Shown here: positions 9,046 to 14,158 of the stretch, in pieces
How positions within the stretch are numbered: position 1 is the stretch's first letter
Layout: each line of letters begins with the position of its first letter
Assembly (NCBI GenBank): GCA_028565635.1
Contig: JAOXYB010033918.1
Location: 1-14,158, forward strand
DNA: 14,158 nucleotides
DNA from: Phoronis ovalis
Lineage: Eukaryota; Phoronida; Phoronidae
Direction of reading: 5' to 3'
The notes under the pieces: model-generated
The model's input: only the letters and a program-made list of their open reading frames with translations
The model's database searches: none
What the model was told of the DNA's origin: nothing
Translations under genes and position numbers: made by a program

Positions 9046-12000
9046 CTGAAAAATAAAGTTAACATCATTGAACCTAAATTCATAAAGTTCGGATGATGCA
9101 TGTATTATGGTAAATAACAAAAGTATTAGCTAACTTGCAATGAAACCTTTTAAGGAGGCGTACAGATGGTTGTAAGAAATGGTTACCCAAAGATGAACAC
9201 ACCTCCAAAATATCAATCGTTACAAGCATTGTCCACCAGTAATGCAGTATTAATTGGTATGGTTATAATGTTGAATAGTTACAGCACTACATTACACAAT
9301 TTTTATAATATAGCACTTTACACAAAAATATACTTTGAAAGTTTGATGGGCCAAGTACATTTTGTGGCTGCATGAGGATGTTTAGTTACATAAGCTAGAA
9401 GCTATGGGTATTGTCACTTTAAACAGTCATATAAGGGATGCTTCTTCATACATGTGCTGCTAAGGGTCCCCATTTTGGCTGAATTTTGAATAAATAACGC
9501 TTTAATTTAAATATATGAATTTTGAAAAAATAAATAGTGTTTCACCTACATTTAATTGTCCTTAACCAAATTATATCAGATCATTAATTTTTACTAACTC
9601 TGGTTTTGGAAATTTCATTAATAAAAATTGGCTTGACAGACAGGAAAAATGCATGCAACAGCAGCAATTTCTGCACTACCTGTACGCCACCTCATGAAAC
9701 TTTCATTTTGTCAAAATTCAAAGCCGTTTTCAGAAATTTTGATTGATGTGTGAATTACCTTTATAATTATTAAAAAAAGATTTCGGTGACATTTAACTCA
9801 CCTTTGTACCATTTCTTCTTGCTCTTTGACCATGTGAGCCAGCTGTGAGAATATGCCACCCAACTCTACAATTGTTGTTTCTATATTTTGCATGGTATCT
9901 GCTCTACTCTGGATGTAGGAGTCCTAAACACAAAATAGTTTAAATAAACTTCATATTCCCTGGTTGTTAACTCTAAGCATATTTTGCCCGTACAGTAAAC
10001 TGCTAACATATGACAAAGATTAAGTAACTTAATGTATTATTTGCATGCACTTTGGCACCACTGGTCATGAATCAACAAGTTTCTCATGTTTTATGAATAA
10101 ACAATCATGCAGTTCTCCACCCACTTGCACCATTAATAGGCAAAACACAGTATTGGATTCAAATATTTGGGTTCATGCATGAACAGGTTGATATTTTCTT
10201 TGCTTTTATTCACCACAAAGCACATTCCAAGATACTTAAGGCTTTATTTAACATAAAGTGTACGACTTACTTGTTCATCTAGCATCTGTTGTTGTTGAAA
10301 TCTTTCCCGTACACCATCCATGTTGATTGCTACATCACCCCCAGCAACTGCTTGACTTTGAGCTTCATCTTGCAGTAATACTGAACCAGCTGAAATACAA
10401 ATGGAAAATTTTAACATATTTGAGATGCTGGTAACTATAACCAAAAAGTAATTTTCAAGTTTCACAGCAAAAAAATAAGTGGACTTTTGGTCAGGCATCG
10501 CAACACCAAGGGACATCTTCACAATTATGTAAAAACATATGGTCCTTTGATTTCAGTATATTATTTTCAAGACGAAATTATAATAACTAAATGTACACAT
10601 GTACAGAGGCCTAAGTGCATTTGGTATGTCATTTACATTTTCAGGGCCGCTGTGCGATGTCTTGTATGCAAACAATGTATGATTTTCTTACATTTTTCCA
10701 GCATGTGTGGATTCTACACACAAAGTTCTGGATATACACACACCACACGCATGCATGCACAGACATACTCACTATGGCCTCCAAATGCTGATGGGGGCAA
10801 TGATGGTGTTACAGGGGTTTGTGATGAGAAGTGCTCTCTCCGTGATTTCTGTTGTCGTAAATTTTCTGTTCGTACTTCTAAAACTGATTTAAAGTCATTG
10901 GACATTGTAGCCAATTTAGACTGAAAAACAGAAAGATATGTTACACCAGAAGTTGATCGGGTTCTTATTTACTGGCTTTACAGGCAAAACTCACAACTTG
11001 CTCAACAGAACATTAACTGATCTACTAATATGGAACAGTCTTTAAAACTTTGAAACATTAATACTTAGTGTAGCAGCAAGGTTTTCAGTTTGGTTAAACT
11101 GATTAGCTTTTAATTGCATAAGAGAATATAAAATATAACGGTATAACTTGCATGCAATGTGATGCTTAAATAAAATAAAGGATAGCAAGAAAGTTCCTTT
11201 TTTCAGAAAAGAAAGTTTTTAAGGTATATAATAACAGTAAAAGTTTTGTATTTATGAATGGTGTACCTGTAAAGCAACAACAACGGAATTCGAATGTGTT
11301 TGCACATGTCGACCATTCTGACTTCTTTGGGATTTGGATAACTGAAATACAAAAACCTAGACAGTAAATAAACCACGGTGACTAGACATCTATTTAAGTA
11401 TGCAGCAAGTAATTCCCTACAATGCAGTAAAGTTGCAACTCTACAACTGGTAAATAATGAATGATCTCAGTGATATTCAACCATAGCTGGTGAATATGGT
11501 CATCAGATTGTTATTTTAAGATAAGAAATATGGGTATATTCTCAGTTCAAATCATAAACAACAACATTCTTTGAATATCAAAAGAGTACTATGAACAAAC
11601 ATTTATAACCACATAGGCTTTTTAACAACAGTTGTTATTTTATTTAGCACTAATTCCGCCAAATAGAGCCAAAGGAAGTAATAATTGATGCAACCTTTCC
11701 TGAAGCCAAATGTGACATTGGGCACTGGTTTTATTGGGGGGCTTACCTGCTGCAAATCTGCTATCTGCCTATTTAATCCATTTATATCTTGTTTTATGAT
11801 GTATGTTAACTCTTCTATTTCAACTGGCTTGTCATCAAATAATGACTTTCTTTTAGCCACTGAAACAAAACATTTTGATATATTATAGAGTGCTATATTA
11901 TATAGTGGCAGCGTAAGATTCACTGCAAGATTTAGATGGTTTATGAAAGAGAGGGGAAGGCAAGTATTGTTCACTAGATGTGTAACCTGAGAATGATACA

Positions 12001-12983
12001 CCTGCAACCTGTTAGAAATATATAGTATTTCCCCTGTAGCTGTAGAGATGTTTTGAAAAATATTAGTCTGTTTATTTACAAGACGTATAGAAGGTTTGTA
12101 GTAAATACTTGTGTTTTAAGTGCTAAAATAACTGATATAAGAAAATTTACTATAAGCAGGGTTCAGACTATGGAAATAATGAAATTATTCTCCGCCAAAT
12201 GCGTAACTACATAGCTCCAATCTCAAAACAAGGCACAATAGCACTAATAAAAACCTACAGAAATACTTACATATCGTCAATTTTTCTAATTTGGTAAATG
12301 AGTTTGCCAAATCACGACCAATTTTTCTGAAAGAGAGTTAAGAAGTCATTAACATCCGTTCATTCTGAGTAGCATATAGCACTGGCAACAAAGCACATGA
12401 ATTGTGTTCAAAATAGTTTTTACAATAAAAACTAATACAAAATGTTATTATTGTCAAGTTTAGTGCCGATTTATAAAGGTAACAATGATTCATCACTTAC
12501 TTAGCAACTTGATTGAACTGACTTCTTTGCTTCAAGTGCTTGTTTTCATTTCTTAATACAATTCCATTACCCTAGAAAAAATGTGTTGCAAGTCAAAAAA
12601 ACATAAATATTTTGTCTAGATTTTTTGAAAGCACTTCAGTCATTTCCCAAATGACATAAGTTCATTTAAAAAATTTTTTATTATAAACAAATATGCTGAA
12701 AATGATTACAAATAAGCTATGTAGCTGTCAACATGCAATCCATCCAGTTTAACAGTGTTCCTGTTTAAAAAAGAATAAACAGTGTCTTTGTATCACACAC
12801 TAATTAACTCACTTGTCTTGACTGCAGTGATTTCACTGCAGACTTAAACTCTATTGTTCTATCTCGACATGACATATCTGTATCATGGAATGTAGTCTTT
12901 GTTGTTTCTACATATGTATGTGATGAAGGGGGTGTGTTTTCTTTTTCAGACCCAGAATTTGTGCGCCGGCGTAGGTAGCTCAT
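8886..12983 (-). CDS. STX5: Syntaxin-5, complete coding region in nine coding exons
   Basis: STX5 is a Qa-SNARE that drives fusion of ER-derived carriers with the cis-Golgi and within the Golgi. Coding segments, in transcript order: 12983-12813, 12571-12501, 12326-12271, 11859-11747, 11341-11267, 10920-10773, 10389-10271, 9923-9802, 9045-8886. They join to 344 codons with consistent phases; the human long form has 355. Order along the protein: an N-terminal extension with RRR (residues 5-7), an internal Met37 followed by the SLY1-binding peptide RDRTIEF, an N-terminal helical region with AKRKSLFDDKPVEIEELTY, a linker with an IxM packaging motif (233-235), the SNARE helix from about 252 to 315 with the zero-layer Gln286 in KEQEE, and a C-terminal membrane anchor (about 323-344). 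Met1 has a poor context (T at -3, A at +4), and Met37 a better one (G at -3). This fits production of long and short forms by leaky scanning. All introns seen are GT-AG. The gene runs tail to tail with DPP3. Confidence 0.98.
9046..9801. other. STX5 intron, 756 bases, nothing else recognised
   Basis: This is the longest STX5 intron. A short open frame on the + strand at 9166-9375 has no family resemblance, no splice support and AT-driven composition. No RNA gene or transposon end is seen. Confidence 0.6.
9802..9923 (-). CDS. STX5: STX5 exon, core of the SNARE helix
   Basis: It encodes 40 codons plus two bases: DSYIQSRADTMQNIE, then IVELGGIFSQLAHMVKEQEE. The glutamine in KEQEE is the zero-layer residue (286) that defines Q-SNAREs. 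The acceptor is ttgtgtttag and the donor is gtgagt. Confidence 0.98.
10271..10389 (-). CDS. STX5: STX5 exon, linker with IxM motif
   Basis: It encodes 39 codons after a split threonine, including GGDVAINMDGV and QQQQMLDEQ. Ile-Asn-Met (10319-10327) matches the IxM signal by which SEC24C/D packages STX5 into COPII vesicles. The acceptor is gtatttcag and the donor is gtaagt. Confidence 0.96.
10732..10766. repeat. Alternating purine-pyrimidine CA/CATG tract
   Basis: This is a short run of tatacacacacc and cacgcatgcatgcaca type sequence in the STX5 intron, directly next to the donor of the 10773-10920 exon. It is a simple-sequence patch and probably polymorphic. Confidence 0.4.
10773..10920 (-). 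CDS. STX5: STX5 exon, SKLATMSNDFKSVLE block
   Basis: It encodes 49 codons plus one base. SKLATMSNDFKSVLEVRT is nearly invariant in STX5, and KSRREHFSSQ follows. A Pro/Ser/Thr-rich linker (TPVTPSLPPSAF) ends the exon. The acceptor is tttttcag and the donor is gtgagt. Confidence 0.98.
11267..11341 (-). CDS. STX5: STX5 exon, GRHVQTHSNSVVVALQ
   Basis: It encodes 25 residues. QNGRHVQTHSNSVVVALQ corresponds to the conserved GRHLQTHSN region of animal STX5. The acceptor is gtatttcag and the donor is gtacac. Both junctions are phase 0. Confidence 0.97.
11747..11859 (-). CDS. STX5: STX5 exon, AKRKSLFDDKPVEIEELTY block
   Basis: It encodes 37 codons after a split leucine. The start is one of the most conserved stretches of the family, followed by IIKQDINGLNRQIADLQ. 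The acceptor is ttgtttcag and the donor is gtaagc. Confidence 0.98.
12271..12326 (-). CDS. STX5: STX5 exon, KIGRDLANSFTKLEKLTI
   Basis: This small exon of 56 bases holds 18 full codons. Split codons at both ends make lysine (with the upstream exon) and leucine (with the downstream exon). The acceptor is ctctttcag and the donor is gtaagt. Confidence 0.96.
12501..12571 (-). CDS. STX5: STX5 exon, NGIVLRNENKHLKQRSQF
   Basis: It encodes 23 codons plus two bases, including KQRSQFNQVA, matching the RQRSEF region of human STX5. The acceptor is tttttctag and the donor is gtaagt. Confidence 0.95.
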
Positions 12984-13020
12984 TTAGATGGTTTCAATAA
13001 TTCATGATTTCCTTCAATAC
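12813..13020 (-). CDS. STX5: STX5 first coding exon with two candidate starts
   Basis: The coding part is 12983-12813 (57 codons), and 13020-12984 is 5' UTR. The acceptor ctttgcag ends at 13021. Met1 opens MSYLRRRTNSG. Met37 (12875-12873) opens MSCRDRTIEF, the form that places the SLY1-binding peptide at the very N terminus. A three-codon upstream ORF lies at 13005-12994. The donor is gtgagt. Confidence 0.93.
12994..13005 (-). promoter_or_regulatory. Upstream ORF of three codons in STX5 leader
   Basis: ATG AAT TAT TGA lies eleven bases before the STX5 start at 12983. It is contained in the same exon as the start, so it will be in every mRNA that uses this acceptor. It may tune initiation at the two STX5 methionines. 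Confidence 0.5.
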
Positions 13021-13600
13021 CTGCAAAGACAAGATCATAGCACAATACTGCTTCTACATAATACAGCATGTCATTGTTTGTTTCATTATATTTTGATCAT
13101 ATTTTAATACTGTTTCCACATAAAATTGCAAATCATTTTTAACAATAAAGGTGAAGGAAACTAAAAACAATATACAGCAAGTGTACTGTACTACACTATG
13201 CTACTAAAAAATAACTGCTAGGTGAACTACTTTAAACATCGGGTTTTGAGCTCAAGTGGATGAACTCATAGTCACTTGACTCTTAGTTATAATAGTCCCA
13301 GATATAAATACAGTGTAGTGGCTTAGTGCTTGAAAAAATAGGTGTGTTGTTATGTTGGACTAATTACAAGTCACCATTTTAAAATAGCGAGATTAATTCC
13401 CTAGGTATACATCAGTCAAGTAAATGAATCCTTCCAGTAAATGGCGAAAACTAGAAGTAAAATATCGGAATTTCGTTGGCAAACATTCGACCCAGACTCC
13501 AGATATCTGACAGTGAAACTAAAATCAAAATCTGATTATTTCCAGCTGTGTTTGGAGTTTTATTCTTTCAACGAAATTTCGGTTCAATCTTACTTCTTAC
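13021..13600 (-). other. STX5: Inferred STX5 intron 1 in the 5' UTR
   Basis: The acceptor ctttgcag at 13021-13028 precedes the first coding exon. The best donor upstream is AAAG|gtaaga at 13601/13600. The 580 bases between hold no recognised gene. An open frame on the + strand at 13441-13629 (62 codons) overlaps it but resembles nothing known. Confidence 0.5.
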
Positions 13601-13740
13601 CTTTGATAACCAAGTATCTTTTCCGGTGACTCGTTCAATTTTCACAGTATTTAATTAACAAAATACCGATGAAATGTTCTTATTATTAACCGAATTCTTA
13701 TTCAAAACAAAATTTAAAGAATAAAACCGAGCTGTCCACG
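13601..13740 (-). other. STX5: Inferred non-coding STX5 exon 1
   Basis: The 3' end is set by the donor at 13600. The 5' end is not visible and 13740 is only a guess, just inside the CRE. No ATG occurs on this strand between 13601 and 13740, as expected for a clean leader. Confidence 0.35.
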
Positions 13741-13810
13741 AAGCAAACTGACGTCATTACCGGTTCCATTGCACATGCGTATCTTGGAGCAAAGGGCATT
13801 GTGGGACAAA
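13741..13810. promoter_or_regulatory. Probable bidirectional promoter core
   Basis: It lies between the inferred STX5 exon 1 (-) and the ATG at 13969 (+). It contains a perfect palindromic CRE (TGACGTCA, 13749-13756), an NRF1-like GCACATGCGT (13771-13780) and GCATTGTGGGA (13796-13806), which resembles half of a ZNF143 site. No TATA box is placed suitably. Composition is less AT-rich than the surroundings. Confidence 0.55.
13749..13756. promoter_or_regulatory. Full palindromic CRE (TGACGTCA)
   Basis: This is a perfect 8-base cAMP-response element, a binding site for CREB/ATF proteins. It is a common element of TATA-less bidirectional promoters. STX5 belongs to the secretory pathway, where CREB3/ATF6-type factors act, but which factor binds here cannot be told. 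Confidence 0.6.
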
Positions 13811-13968
13811 GTTTATCTTGTGTTTGCCTTCCAAGAGTTCGGACGTGTTTGTTCGAGCTCGCAAAATTAATTGGATTTATTTTGAAAAGTGTGTAAAACT
13901 TATTTTACTATTCTCAATTTCCAATCATTTATTTGTATCTATATTAGATCTGCCAAAATTCAAGCAAA

Positions 13969-13987
13969 ATGGTCCAACAGAAAAGAG
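13969..13987 (+). CDS. First coding exon of an unidentified gene, 3' part outside the window
   Basis: The ATG at 13969 has a good context (A at -3, G at +4). It encodes MVQQKR plus one base before a donor-like GAG|gtaatt at 13987/13988. If the intron is not removed, the frame closes at a TGA at 14050-14052 after 27 codons, which favours splicing. The position head to head with STX5, downstream of a promoter-like block, suggests a separate housekeeping gene. The few residues are too short to name a family. Confidence 0.4.
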
Positions 13988-14014
13988 GTAATTATAAGAT
14001 TTTGATAGCATCGT

Positions 14015-14024
14015 GGGCGTGGCC
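14015..14024. promoter_or_regulatory. GC/KLF-type box
   Basis: GGGCGTGGCC matches the KLF/SP consensus and stands out in AT-rich surroundings just downstream of the first exon of the unidentified + gene. A function is not demonstrated. Confidence 0.3.
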
Positions 14025-14158
14025 TGTACGCAATCATGACAGTGATGAGTGAATGGATGACCCGCTGTTGGGATTTTCTAAAGGGAATTCCTCCATAAGA
14101 ACAACACGAAAAATATTATTAATAAATGATCATAAATCTTTGAAGCATTTCCAAGAAG

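Noticed and set aside
9166-9375. 69-codon open frame on the + strand inside an STX5 intron
   Set aside because: There are no homologous features, and the composition matches the surrounding intron.
10487-10924. 145-codon open frame on the + strand
   Set aside because: It lies antisense to a solid STX5 exon and its intron, and the protein is low in recognisable structure, with codons mirroring STX5.
13441-13629. 62-codon open frame on the + strand starting MAKTRSKISEF
   Set aside because: It overlaps the inferred STX5 exon 1 and intron 1 on the other strand, has T at -3, and resembles no known family. It could be chance in AT-rich DNA; expression data would be needed to accept it.
1-14158. 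CRISPR arrays, tRNA or rRNA genes, transposase genes, viral insertions
   Set aside because: None was seen on either strand. The window is explained by two conserved animal genes and part of a third.

Overview
This is animal nuclear DNA: AT-rich, dense with small introns, GT-AG splice sites, AATAAA poly(A) signals and no bacterial-type features. Protein similarity and the short introns (about 100-830 bases) suggest an invertebrate, perhaps a marine lophotrochozoan or deuterostome. The species cannot be settled from the sequence.

Layout. Bases 1-679 are intron or upstream sequence with no exon and a possible dispersed repeat. Bases 680-7927 (+) hold 16 exons of dipeptidyl peptidase 3 (DPP3), a zinc exopeptidase. 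The first ~51 residues lie upstream of the window, and the visible 670 codons run to the stop with every reading-frame phase agreeing. Its 3' UTR ends near 8250. Bases 8886-12983 (-) hold the complete coding region of syntaxin-5 (STX5), a Qa-SNARE of ER-Golgi transport, with 344 codons in nine coding exons. Its 3' UTR points towards that of DPP3, and the two poly(A) signals are only about 40 bases apart. A non-coding STX5 first exon is inferred to end at 13601. Between it and an ATG on the + strand at 13969 lies a compact, probably bidirectional promoter with a perfect cAMP-response element. The third gene enters the window with only its first few codons and is not identified.

The two main genes are biochemically unrelated: DPP3 is a cytosolic peptidase and STX5 a membrane-fusion protein. 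No new multi-gene system is visible. The most informative points are conserved regulatory details. DPP3 keeps the ETGE motif used for KEAP1 binding in human. STX5 has a weak first start codon, an arginine cluster behind it, and an internal methionine just before the SLY1-binding DRT peptide, as in the long and short forms of mammalian STX5. One DPP3 intron is of the rare GC-AG class. A degenerate ~34-base tandem repeat and a near-perfect foldback are the main structures not explained by the genes.
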